32,142 nucleotides of DNA, taken from positions 1 through 32,142 of the forward strand of contig CAMBQV010000012.1 in assembly GCA_945870145.1 (NCBI GenBank). Direction: 5' to 3'. The notes under the pieces are model-generated. The model ran no database searches, was not told the origin of the DNA, and saw only the letters and a list, made by a program, of their open reading frames with translations. The stretch comes from Akkermansia muciniphila. Its GTDB lineage: Bacteria > Verrucomicrobiota > Kiritimatiellia > RFP12 > UBA1067. The position numbers and the translations under genes were made by a program. Each line of letters opens with the position of its first letter. Position 1 is the first letter of the stretch. Of this stretch, positions 1-7,812 are shown piece after piece.

Positions 1-198
1 GAAGGACCAGGGGATATCCAGGTGCTGGCCTCGGCGGTTTCCAAGGTGGATCAGAAGACATATCCGCTGGCCTTTGTGCTGAAGCCGGGCAAGGGGCGTA
101 CCTTCCATTGCGCGCTGGGCCATTGTCCGAAGGCGTTCAACGAGCCGACGAAGCAGCTGTTCCGGCAAGGGGTGTTGTGGTCAGTAGGGTTGGAGTAA
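1..198 (+). CDS. ThuA-like protein, C-terminal fragment (gene begins before the window)
   Basis: Reading frame 1 is open from the first base to a TAA at 196-198, followed by a second TAA. The 65 visible residues include PLAFVLKPGKGRTFHCALGH and then AFNEPTKQLFRQGVLW. This is the typical end of ThuA-like (trehalose-utilisation type) proteins, a glutamine-amidotransferase-like fold: a basic Gly-Lys-Gly-Arg turn, a strand ending in LGH, and a helix beginning with an Asn-Glu-Pro that leads to a final Gly-x-x-Trp segment. ThuA-like proteins are common beside sugar isomerases and Gfo/Idh oxidoreductases in this kind of bacterium; their biochemical role is poorly defined. The stop lies 18 nt before the next start, so the gene is probably cotranscribed with the two isomerases. 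The N-terminal part and any signal peptide are outside the window. Confidence 0.75.
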   Translation, partial: EGPGDIQVLASAVSKVDQKTYPLAFVLKPGKGRTFHCALGHCPKAFNEPTKQLFRQGVLWSVGLE

Positions 199-216
199 TA
201 AACAGGAGAATGGTTC

Positions 217-1086
217 ATGAAGATCAGTTTTCATACAGATGCGTTTAATACGAGCTTTCGAAGTTTCGAATCCTGCCTGCAATGGGCCCAGAAGAATGAT
301 GTGCACAACATTGAATGCGGCCTGATTGACGGCGTGAGCTGGATTCATGGACTGGGTTATCAGCCGCATGTGGCGCTCTACGAAGACCCGCTGATGCTCA
401 AGAATAAGATGGCGACGTATGGCGTCAAGTTCTCGCAAGTGGATGCCGCCTTCCCCCTTTCGGGCAAGGACGGTCCGACGTACGGTGTTCCTTATGTGCT
501 GAAGACGTTGCCGTGGGCCAAGCTAGCAGGGTGTACGAATATCGCGACCACGGACGGCTTGCACAAGCCGGAAGGATTGACCGACCAGGAGGCCATGGAT
601 CTCATGAAGCGGTCGTATGAGCAGATTTTGACTGTGGCTGAAGTTTATGAAATCTATATCAATATCGAAGTGCACGGCTATTTCACAACCAAGCCTGACA
701 TGCTGGAAAAGATGCTGGCCTTCTGCGATTCCAAATGGCTGGGGCTGAACCTTGATACGGGGAACAGTTTCATCGCCGGACAGAGTCCGGTGGAATTTGC
801 GAAGCGCTTTATCAAGAAGATCCGTCATGTGCATGTCAAGGACGTCTCGGAATCCCTTGCTGCCCTTGTGCGAGGGAATGCGACTGGTATTGCGCTCAGC
901 CATTGCGCGATCGGTGACGGGGTGAATGCAGACAACATCAAGACGGTGATCAGCATCCTCAGAGATAACGGTTATACAGGCACACTCAGCATGGAGTGCG
1001 AAGGCGCAGGGGGTCCGATGATTGAAAAGTCCCTGGGGTGGATGCGGAGCACCTTGAAGGAACTGGGTGTACCGGAGGAGAAGTAA
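217..1086 (+). CDS. sugar phosphate isomerase/epimerase (xylose-isomerase-like TIM barrel)
   Basis: A 289-residue cytoplasmic protein of the AP-endonuclease-2/xylose-isomerase-like TIM barrel family, whose members isomerise or epimerise ketoses and inositol-like compounds with a divalent metal. Candidate metal ligands lie at the ends of successive strands: Glu151 in NIEVHGYF, Asp180 in LGLNLDTGNSF, His206 in IRHVHVKD and Glu260 in LSMECEG. The GDG turn near residue 233 and the HVHVKD strand are characteristic. There is no signal peptide. AGGAG at 204-208 supports the ATG at 217. The gene lies 18 nt after the ThuA-like stop and about 5 nt before the next start, so the three form an operon. The substrate cannot be assigned. 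Confidence 0.85.
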   Translation: MKISFHTDAFNTSFRSFESCLQWAQKNDVHNIECGLIDGVSWIHGLGYQPHVALYEDPLMLKNKMATYGVKFSQVDAAFPLSGKDGPTYGVPYVLKTLPWAKLAGCTNIATTDGLHKPEGLTDQEAMDLMKRSYEQILTVAEVYEIYINIEVHGYFTTKPDMLEKMLAFCDSKWLGLNLDTGNSFIAGQSPVEFAKRFIKKIRHVHVKDVSESLAALVRGNATGIALSHCAIGDGVNADNIKTVISILRDNGYTGTLSMECEGAGGPMIEKSLGWMRSTLKELGVPEEK

Positions 1087-1091
1087 GGCTC

Positions 1092-1946
1092 ATGAAAATT
1101 GGCATCAATCTACTCTTGTTTGCGACACGGATTACGAAGGAAGATATTCGGTTATTGCAGGTGATGAAAGATGCAGGGGCGGATGGCATCGAGATTCCCA
1201 TCATGGAAGGCACGGTCGCTGACTACGTCGACTTGGGAAGGGTACTCGATGATCTGGGGCTTGCCCGGACCTCCTCTATGGCATTCGTCACACCGGAGCA
1301 GAATCCGGTCAGTGAGTCGTCGCTGCAGCGCCAGGGCGCGGTGGACCATCTGAACTGGCTCCTCGACTGCGCGCACGCCATGGGCTCGACCGTGATCTGC
1401 GGGCCGATGTTTCAGACGATCGGGCAATTCTCAGGGAACGGTCCTACAGAGGCCGAGCTTGCACGTGCGGCTGAGGTCCTCTTGGCTGTGGCTGACAAAG
1501 CGCAGGCGTGCGGCATCACGCTCGCGCTGGAACCGCTAAACCGTTTTGAGTGTTATCTACTCAACACCCTCCAGGATGCTGCGGTCTTCACGCGGCGGGT
1601 GAACCATCCCGCCGTGGGCGTCCTGTTCGACACCTTTCATGCGAATATTGAAGAGAAAAATATGGCCAAGGCTATCCTTGGGCAGGGGAGAGGGGTCATC
1701 CGTCATGTCCATTGCAGTGCGAATGATCGGGGCATCCCTGGAGAGGATCACATTCCCTGGCAGGAGGTTTTTGCCGCCTTGCACGACATCGGCTATGAGG
1801 ATTGGTATGTCCTGGAGGCCTTTGGCCGCTCCCTGCCCGGGCTGGCGGCAGCGACGAAGATCTGGCGTGATCTCTTTGCTGACCCGCTCGACGTGGCTCG
1901 TAAAGGAATTCCCTGGCTGCGTACCAGCCTCCGTCCGCAACTTTAG
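1092..1946 (+). CDS. D-psicose/D-tagatose 3-epimerase-like sugar epimerase
   Basis: A 284-residue TIM-barrel protein that begins MKIGINLLLF, very like the start of D-psicose (allulose) and D-tagatose 3-epimerases. The metal and catalytic set of that family is present in order: Glu147 in ALEPLNRFE (Glu153 follows), Asp180 in VLFDTFHANIEE, His207 in RHVHCSANDRG and Glu242 in YVLEAFG. The expected reaction is C3 epimerisation of a free ketose; the exact sugar is not determined. The frame is open from 1038, but the family N-terminus and GGAGGAG at 1074-1080 favour the ATG at 1092, 5 nt after the upstream stop. It is the last gene of its operon; a 134-nt gap with word repeats and a possible promoter follows. 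Confidence 0.87.
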   Translation: MKIGINLLLFATRITKEDIRLLQVMKDAGADGIEIPIMEGTVADYVDLGRVLDDLGLARTSSMAFVTPEQNPVSESSLQRQGAVDHLNWLLDCAHAMGSTVICGPMFQTIGQFSGNGPTEAELARAAEVLLAVADKAQACGITLALEPLNRFECYLLNTLQDAAVFTRRVNHPAVGVLFDTFHANIEEKNMAKAILGQGRGVIRHVHCSANDRGIPGEDHIPWQEVFAALHDIGYEDWYVLEAFGRSLPGLAAATKIWRDLFADPLDVARKGIPWLRTSLRPQL

Positions 1947-1998
1947 AATTTTAGAACTGTAGAACTGCCCCCTTGTCACCTCTTTTGTCACCTCTTTT
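1942..1998. repeat. intergenic word array (TAGAACT words, then tandem TTGTCACCTCTT)
   Basis: TTTAGAATTTTAGAACTGTAG begins within the stop region and gives three spaced TAGAA(C/T)T-like words. It is followed by two tandem 12-nt copies of TTGTCACCTCTT starting at 1973 and 1985. Similar TTTAGAACT words recur at 26948-26976. Confidence 0.7.
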
Positions 1999-2003
1999 TG
2001 AAA

Positions 2004-2032
2004 TTGCCTTTTACCGTCGAATCCTTCATACT
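2004..2032 (+). promoter_or_regulatory. possible sigma-70-type promoter upstream of the first SASA gene
   Basis: TTGCCT (2004-2009) and CATACT (2027-2032) are separated by 17 nt and lie about 50 nt before the ATG at 2081. Both hexamers are imperfect, so this is a weak call supported mainly by spacing and by its position after the end of the isomerase operon. Confidence 0.3.
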
Positions 2033-2080
2033 AATACACTTTGGGGATTGTAATTTTAAGACATAAAAGAGGATAATGAC

Positions 2081-5035
2081 ATGCAGAAGCAGAGGACCCG
2101 ATTCATCCGCGTTGCGTTCGTCGCTACCGCGGCAACCGTATTGAGCTTGCCCGCCTTTCTACAGGCGCAGGAAAATGAAGAGGCCGAGAGCGCTAAATTG
2201 GAGGCGACGGTCGCGGTGGCAACCACTAAACTGGCGATTGAATTGGGGGCGCCATTCTGTGATAACGCGGTCTTGCAGCGCGACATGAAGGTTCCGGTTT
2301 GGGGCTGGAGTAAGCCAGGCGTTGAAGTGACGGTCGAGTTCGCTGGACAGAAAAAGAGCGCTAAAACTGGCAAAGATGGCAAGTGGATGGTGGAACTGGA
2401 TCCGCTGAAGGCGAGTTTCGAGCCGGCAGAGATGGTGATCCAGGAGCCTGGTAAAAAGGTGGTTCTCAAGAACATCCTGGTGGGCGAGGTCTGGTTTGCC
2501 TCTGGCCAATCGAACATGCAGTGGGTAGCAGCACCCAAGTCAGATGTCGCCCTGTTACAGAAGCAGATCGCCGAGCGCGTCGCGGCAGGTAAGGAGAAGG
2601 ATCCTGTTATTCGTGAGGCAAAGATCAATAATATGTACGCGGTCTTGCATCCGGTTGAACATGCTACAGCCGAATGGAAGTCTGTGGCTGGCGACATGAG
2701 TGCCATCGCCTATTCCTTTGCCTACCATGTATTCAAAGAAGTGAATGTGCCGATCGGCATCTTGAATTGCTCGTTCAGTCAGACCTCTATCCAGGCTTGG
2801 ACCCCCCGCGTCGGGTTTCGCGATGGAAAGGATGACTATACAAAGGCTATTTACCAAAAGGTGCTGGAAACCGATCCGAACTCGCCTGAGCATAAGGCTG
2901 CATGGGGAAAATATTATGCCGAGGTGGAGACTGATGTGAAGGCAGGCAAGGCGATTTCTAAAAAAGTTCCTGGCAATATGGAAGGCAATCGCGATGCGAC
3001 GTGGCTTTTCAATGCACGTCTAAATCCGATGATCCCGTATGCGTTGCGCGGTGGCATCTGGAATCAGGGCTATGCCAATATGGGCGAAGGACTCGTGTAC
3101 TACAACAATCTGCACAGCATGATTCGTGGTTGGCGCCTCATGTGGAACCGGCCGGAGATGCCTGTTTACTTCAACCAATTCTATTGTCCAGGTAATGGTA
3201 CTGCCACTGAGCCGAGCATCGACGGGACGGCCGAGATGCGTCTGGGTACGTGGCTGGCACGGGACATTCCGAATACAGGTATGGCGAGCCAGATTGATAT
3301 CCAAGGGGCGATTCATTACGCCAACAAGACACTTTCCGGTCAACGGCTTGCCCTGCACGCACTGAAGAACGACTATGGCAAGAAGGTGGTTGCAGATGGC
3401 CCGATGTTCAAGTCCTATACCGTAAAGGGCGATCAACTGATTGTCGAGTTGGAAAACGCTGAAGACGGATTGGTCGTCGCAGAAACGGGTAGCAATTCTA
3501 AGGCTGGTCTTGCTCTGCCGAAGGTTGTTCCTGAAGGCGAGAAACAGGTGAAGCTCTTCTTCCTGGCCGGTGAAGACCGGGTCTGGTGTCCGGCTACGGT
3601 GAAGATTGAGGGTAGTAAGCTGATTGTCACCTCACCCAAGGTGAAAGCCCCGCGTGGCGTTTCGTACGGTACCGGCGGCATTGGCTTCCAGCCGAACATT
3701 TACAACCATGCGATGGTTCCTTTGACGCCCTTCATCTATTTTGACAATCAATTGGTCACCTCGACGACCTGGCCGGGTGGCGTTTTGGCTGTGGATGGCA
3801 AGAAGGTGGATCCGAACTCGATCGGACTGACGTACGAGTATCGCAAGATGCCGTTGCTCAGCAGCGTGTTTGTCCATAATGTGGTGCTTCAGGCTGATCA
3901 GCCCGTAGTCATCTGGGGTTCTACGATTCATGACTGGGGCTACGAGGCCAAGGGTAAAGCCGAGGTCCAGTTCAGCTTTGCTGGTGTGGAAAAGACGATC
4001 CCCGTGACAGCAGGCATGAAGGAGTGGCAAGTCACGTTACCGCCCATGGCGGCCAGTGCAGAACCCAAGACACTGAAGGCAACCTTCACGATAGATGGCA
4101 AGATCGCCCACACACGTGTCTGCACCAACGTGGTCATCGGCGATCTCTGGTATGTGGCCGCTTTCAGTGCGAGCCCCGCAAAGAAGGAGAACAAGAAGGA
4201 CAAGAAGGAAATCGCAGCAAAAGCCAGTAGCGTCCCCGTTCGGATGATGACGCGCCGCTCCAAGAGCGACCGTCGTTCAAATGGTCCACTCCGCTTTACC
4301 GTGTCGGTCTCTTCGACACCCGAGAACAAGTATGCCTCGCTCTGGGAGGATGCTTCCGACTTCCCCGCGCTTCTGGGTGAACGCATCGCAGCCAAGACTG
4401 GCAAGCCCGTGGGTATTGTCTTTATGCAGACCGCTACCCCTGGCAAGGAGGGCGAAGATCCATCGCTGAAAGGTTGGATGACCCCGGATTCGCTTGCGCT
4501 CGCACCGAGCCTGATGGGGGACTACAAGCAATTAGCCAGCTTGAAGCCCGGCAATCAGTATTATGCTGAGAATGTACAGCGGTATATCGACGCGTGGAAA
4601 AAGTATTGGAGCGAGTATGTCCCTTCTCTAATGGAGATGAAAGCACCGCCGGATGGACGTCCGTGGGGAGGCTACCCTGATTTGAATGGCGAAGTAAAGA
4701 CCGATGCGGTGCAGGTGTACAATACGATGGTCGCTTCCTTTATGCCCAACACCTTCAAGGGTGTTTTGTTTGTGGCGAGCGCAAAGACAACGCTGGAAGC
4801 CAAGGGCGTTCATTATGGCGAGCAGCTCTCTGCCCTCGCGAATGGCTGGAAGACCGGTTTCGCCTGTCCCGATCCTTGGTTTATCTACACAGTTCCCAAT
4901 TCGGCGCTGGGTCCGCAAGTGACGAAACCTCAAGCCATCAAAGGCCAGAGCGCCCCTGTTGAGATCAGCGACTGGAAAGAGGACTCTGTAATGAAAGCCG
5001 CAGCTGATAAGGTTATTGGGACAGTGTACCCGTAA
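2081..5035 (+). CDS. secreted sialate O-acetylesterase-like protein with an active and a degenerate SASA domain
   Basis: A 984-residue exported protein. Residues 1-30 form a signal peptide ending near AFLQAQ. Residues 55-560 match sialate 9-O-acetylesterases (SASA, SGNH hydrolase fold): PFCDNAVLQRD opening, EVWFASGQSNMQW with the nucleophile Ser144, SQTSIQAWTP near 234-242, ALRGGIWNQG near 321-330, and AIHYANK with the likely catalytic His412. Residues 591-960 repeat the same landmarks in degraded form: VFVHNVVLQAD, GDLWYVAAFSAS in place of the GQSNM block, and NTFKGVLFVASAK in place of the RGxIWxQG block. The second domain therefore looks non-catalytic. A Lys-rich stretch lies at 699-710. 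Family knowledge suggests removal of O-acetyl or similar esters from sugars. AGAGGA at 2068-2073 supports the start at 2081. The next gene also encodes a SASA protein, of a different subgroup. Confidence 0.85.
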   Translation: MQKQRTRFIRVAFVATAATVLSLPAFLQAQENEEAESAKLEATVAVATTKLAIELGAPFCDNAVLQRDMKVPVWGWSKPGVEVTVEFAGQKKSAKTGKDGKWMVELDPLKASFEPAEMVIQEPGKKVVLKNILVGEVWFASGQSNMQWVAAPKSDVALLQKQIAERVAAGKEKDPVIREAKINNMYAVLHPVEHATAEWKSVAGDMSAIAYSFAYHVFKEVNVPIGILNCSFSQTSIQAWTPRVGFRDGKDDYTKAIYQKVLETDPNSPEHKAAWGKYYAEVETDVKAGKAISKKVPGNMEGNRDATWLFNARLNPMIPYALRGGIWNQGYANMGEGLVYYNNLHSMIRGWRLMWNRPEMPVYFNQFYCPGNGTATEPSIDGTAEMRLGTWLARDIPNTGMASQIDIQGAIHYANKTLSGQRLALHALKNDYGKKVVADGPMFKSYTVKGDQLIVELENAEDGLVVAETGSNSKAGLALPKVVPEGEKQVKLFFLAGEDRVWCPATVKIEGSKLIVTSPKVKAPRGVSYGTGGIGFQPNIYNHAMVPLTPFIYFDNQLVTSTTWPGGVLAVDGKKVDPNSIGLTYEYRKMPLLSSVFVHNVVLQADQPVVIWGSTIHDWGYEAKGKAEVQFSFAGVEKTIPVTAGMKEWQVTLPPMAASAEPKTLKATFTIDGKIAHTRVCTNVVIGDLWYVAAFSASPAKKENKKDKKEIAAKASSVPVRMMTRRSKSDRRSNGPLRFTVSVSSTPENKYASLWEDASDFPALLGERIAAKTGKPVGIVFMQTATPGKEGEDPSLKGWMTPDSLALAPSLMGDYKQLASLKPGNQYYAENVQRYIDAWKKYWSEYVPSLMEMKAPPDGRPWGGYPDLNGEVKTDAVQVYNTMVASFMPNTFKGVLFVASAKTTLEAKGVHYGEQLSALANGWKTGFACPDPWFIYTVPNSALGPQVTKPQAIKGQSAPVEISDWKEDSVMKAAADKVIGTVYP

Positions 5036-5142
5036 GCAGTCGGTAGTGGGCAGCCACCTTCGCGGATACGGCTACGGTGGCCAGGGTAGCAGTCGGCAGT
5101 GATCCGTGCTGCAAGTCCCATGTCCCACGTCCCACGTCCAAA
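5036..5142. repeat. intergenic repeats: CAGT words, REP-like unit, CCCACGT words
   Basis: Directly after the stop come GCAGTCGG/GTAGTGGGCAG words, again at 5088-5100. Between them GCCACC (5053-5058) and GGTGGC (5076-5081) form an inverted repeat around a minus-strand copy of the CGTAGCC...GCGAAGGTGG unit seen in three other gaps. Then 5112-5142 is a run of GTCCCA words; 5112-5134 is identical over 23 nt to 22800-22822. The ribosome site AAGGAG (5151-5156) of the next gene follows. Confidence 0.75.
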
Positions 5143-5165
5143 AATTTTAAAAGGAGCACAAGAAA

Positions 5166-7655
5166 ATGAACATGATGAAATCTATCTTAGCTGGCCTCTC
5201 AATAGCCCTCACAGGCGCGACCCTGCAGGCGGCAACGATTCCGCTCAACCTGCCTAAGCCGGATAATAAGCCAGTTGACGCCAAGAAGCCGGTGAAGGTC
5301 TATATTCTCGCCGGGCAGTCGAACATGGTTGGCATGGGCGATATCACCGGGGCGCGGCCGGAGTTCCCGACCGTATTCCTCTCGGCTGATCCTGCAGTCA
5401 TCCCGGGTGAAATGTCGGCAGGTTCTGGAAGATCGAAGTCCGCCTGCAAGTGGATCTGGGGAGGCGTCTCTGCACTCGCCAAGCATGGTGTCTACGGCGC
5501 AAAGGCGAGTGTCGGCAGTGAGAAGGTCTCCGTGGCGTTGGGGACGGTATCGGAAAAGTTGCCCGCGCTGAAGCCAGGGAAAACCCTCGGTGTCAGTGCG
5601 GAGATTGACGTGCCGGTCACAGGAACCTACACGATGCATGTTGGATTTGAAGAGAGCACGCATGCTGTTGCGCTACTCGAAGGAAAAGAAGTGTATCGGA
5701 AGGATATTGGCGCGAAGCCGGTTATCACAAAGGTGACACTTGAAGCAGGCAAGAAGTATCCGCTCGCGATCACTTACTTGAAGAGCGGATCAGCGGCGCT
5801 CTGGTTGGAACAGGTTGATTTGGTTGGTAAGGGCGATCTCTTGCCGCTGGCCAAGACGAATCCGATGTTTTCGTACCTGATTGATGATCAAGACAAATGG
5901 ACTGTGCGTAACGACGTCTATTTCCAGGAAGCACGTGTTGCTCCGGAGGGAAAAGGATCTCCGTTGAGTGTAGCGTCCAATAATGGTAAGTCGATCGGGC
6001 CGGAAGTGGGCTTTGGCTTTGTCATGGGAACCTTCCATGATGAGCAGGTTCTGCTCATCAAGACGGCGATGGGTAATCGCGCGTTGGGCTTTGACTTCCG
6101 TCCGCCGTCGAGCGGTTACAAGGTGCCAGCCAGCGAGTGGGAAGGGTTGGAATATCGCTTGATGGTGAAGGGTGTTCGCCAGACGCTCGAAAACATTGAC
6201 AAGGTTGTGCCCGGCTACGCAGGACAGGGCTACGAGATTGCAGGCTTCGGCTGGTTCCAGGGACACAAGGACAGCGGCTCGACAAAGGAAGCGTATGAGA
6301 AGAATCTGGTCAACCTGATCACTGATCTGCGCAAGGAGTTTAAGGCACCGAAGATGAAGGCGGTTGTCGCGACCGTAGGCTTCCATGGCTATCGGATCTC
6401 AAAGGGTCCGTGGAATGGCGTCTGGGAGGCGCAGATGGCTGTCGGTGATCCCAAGCAGCATCCGGAGTTTGCCGGTACCGTGGCCTCTGTGGATACGCGC
6501 GATTTCTGGCGTGAGGTATGCGAGTCACCCCGGGGACAGGATTACCACTACAATCGTAATCCGGAGACCTATCTCTTGGTGGGCGAAGCGATGGGACGCG
6601 CCATGGTGAAGATGCTGGGTGGCGAGGCGGAGGTGATTCCGAAAACAGACCGCGAAGCGAAAACCATGGCTGACATGGCTGCCGAGGCTGCGAAGCCCGT
6701 GCCGACAAAAGAGCAGCAGGCGGCCTCACTTGCAGCGATTAAGCCGATGGTGCTGGACGGGCTCATGCCCGCCTTCGTCAGCAATCCGCGTACACAGCCG
6801 TTGTTGCAGGCCACGCTCAAAGGTGGACCCGCAAAGACTGCAAAAGCGTCGGAATATCTGGATGACGTGATTGATGATGTGGTTGCCTATTATCAGGTCG
6901 CAGGCATTCAGGAGTATGACTGGACTGCTATTGGCGCGAACAGCAAGAACGCGGAGTGGCACTATTTTGGTTTCGATGTGAAGAACAATCCGTACAAGCT
7001 CATGCCTGCAGGCGCGCCTGCCAAGGAGGAGGAAGACAGTTCTGCGCTCGAGACTGCACCTGTGGTCGCCGCTGCGCCTAAGGCGAAGAAGGCTGGCAAA
7101 CCTGAACCCACCTTCACCTTCACGGTGCCTGAGGGTTTGGCAAATTGGACTCAGTCTGATTTTGATGTCAAGAAGGCGGGATGGAAGAGTGGGCCTGCGC
7201 CGTTTAGCATGAAAATCGATGAAAATGTGTCGTCAAACCTGACGTGGCTCGCCAAGTATCCGCTCTATCCATTGAAGCGCCCGATGCCTAAGACGATTGT
7301 CGAAAATGATATCCTGCTGATGCGCAAGACGATTGAGGTGCCGCCGTTGAAGGATGGGTATCGCTATCGTATCGTCGTGGAGGGGAGTATCCACGATAAC
7401 TCCGGCGAAGGGTTCGCGCTGTATGTGAATGGCAAGCTGCTGGTCGAGATCAAGGAAGGCGTGGTAGGTTGGCGTAAACAGGGGATTCGTGGCGTGAAGC
7501 TCGAAAATAGTCTTCTGGAATCCCTCAAGGGTGGAAAGATGACGATTGCGGTCGCCAACTTCCCGATGAACAATTGGAAGCCCGATCATTTCATTCCGTT
7601 CTTCAGGCCACTGAACGTCTGGGTGGAAGAGCAGAAGATACCGGTGCTGCAGTAG
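5166..7655 (+). CDS. secreted SASA-family (CE6-like) carbohydrate esterase with inserted domain and shared C-terminal tail
   Basis: An 829-residue exported protein with a signal peptide ending near LQAAT (residue 24). The SASA fold starts with VKVYILAGQSNMVGMG (Ser52 nucleophile). It is interrupted by about 170 residues (73-240) rich in beta strands that resemble a PA14-like or other sugar-binding domain, and resumes at DQDKWTVRNDVYF. Later blocks are LLIKTAMGNRAL, FRPPS, GFGWFQGHKD (residues 361-368) and DYHYN with the likely catalytic His461. Residues 515-612 form a helical module containing LMPAFVSN and EYDW. After an Ala/Glu/Lys-rich linker (613-650), residues 653-825 form a beta-sandwich-like module. 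This two-module tail recurs in the next two proteins. AAGGAG at 5151-5156 sets the start. The likely role is de-esterification of a polysaccharide outside the cytoplasm; the substrate is unknown. Confidence 0.85.
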   Translation: MNMMKSILAGLSIALTGATLQAATIPLNLPKPDNKPVDAKKPVKVYILAGQSNMVGMGDITGARPEFPTVFLSADPAVIPGEMSAGSGRSKSACKWIWGGVSALAKHGVYGAKASVGSEKVSVALGTVSEKLPALKPGKTLGVSAEIDVPVTGTYTMHVGFEESTHAVALLEGKEVYRKDIGAKPVITKVTLEAGKKYPLAITYLKSGSAALWLEQVDLVGKGDLLPLAKTNPMFSYLIDDQDKWTVRNDVYFQEARVAPEGKGSPLSVASNNGKSIGPEVGFGFVMGTFHDEQVLLIKTAMGNRALGFDFRPPSSGYKVPASEWEGLEYRLMVKGVRQTLENIDKVVPGYAGQGYEIAGFGWFQGHKDSGSTKEAYEKNLVNLITDLRKEFKAPKMKAVVATVGFHGYRISKGPWNGVWEAQMAVGDPKQHPEFAGTVASVDTRDFWREVCESPRGQDYHYNRNPETYLLVGEAMGRAMVKMLGGEAEVIPKTDREAKTMADMAAEAAKPVPTKEQQAASLAAIKPMVLDGLMPAFVSNPRTQPLLQATLKGGPAKTAKASEYLDDVIDDVVAYYQVAGIQEYDWTAIGANSKNAEWHYFGFDVKNNPYKLMPAGAPAKEEEDSSALETAPVVAAAPKAKKAGKPEPTFTFTVPEGLANWTQSDFDVKKAGWKSGPAPFSMKIDENVSSNLTWLAKYPLYPLKRPMPKTIVENDILLMRKTIEVPPLKDGYRYRIVVEGSIHDNSGEGFALYVNGKLLVEIKEGVVGWRKQGIRGVKLENSLLESLKGGKMTIAVANFPMNNWKPDHFIPFFRPLNVWVEEQKIPVLQ

Positions 7656-7765
7656 CAGTGGCCAGTTGGCAGTAGCAGTTGGCAGTGGGCAGTGTCGAGA
7701 GAATCGAAAGATTCGAAAAATTCGAACGAATCGATTCAGTCGATTCAATTGATTCAGTCGAAACG
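7656..7765. repeat. intergenic word array (GGCAGT words, then TTCGA/GATTCA words)
   Basis: The array begins right after the stop with repeated AGTTGGCAGT/AGCAGT words; 7664-7686 is identical over 23 nt to 31595-31617. From about 7700 it changes to ATTCGAA and CGATTCA words in both orientations, giving overlapping small palindromes. The AAGGAG of the next gene is at 7798-7803. Confidence 0.75.
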
Positions 7766-7812
7766 GGCGAAGTACTCACTTCGCCTCTTTGTAGTTTAAG
7801 GAGATCACGTTG

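Noticed and set aside
7656-7765. Possible CRISPR array
   Set aside because: Words are too short and degenerate, there are no unique spacers of constant length, and no cas gene is present.
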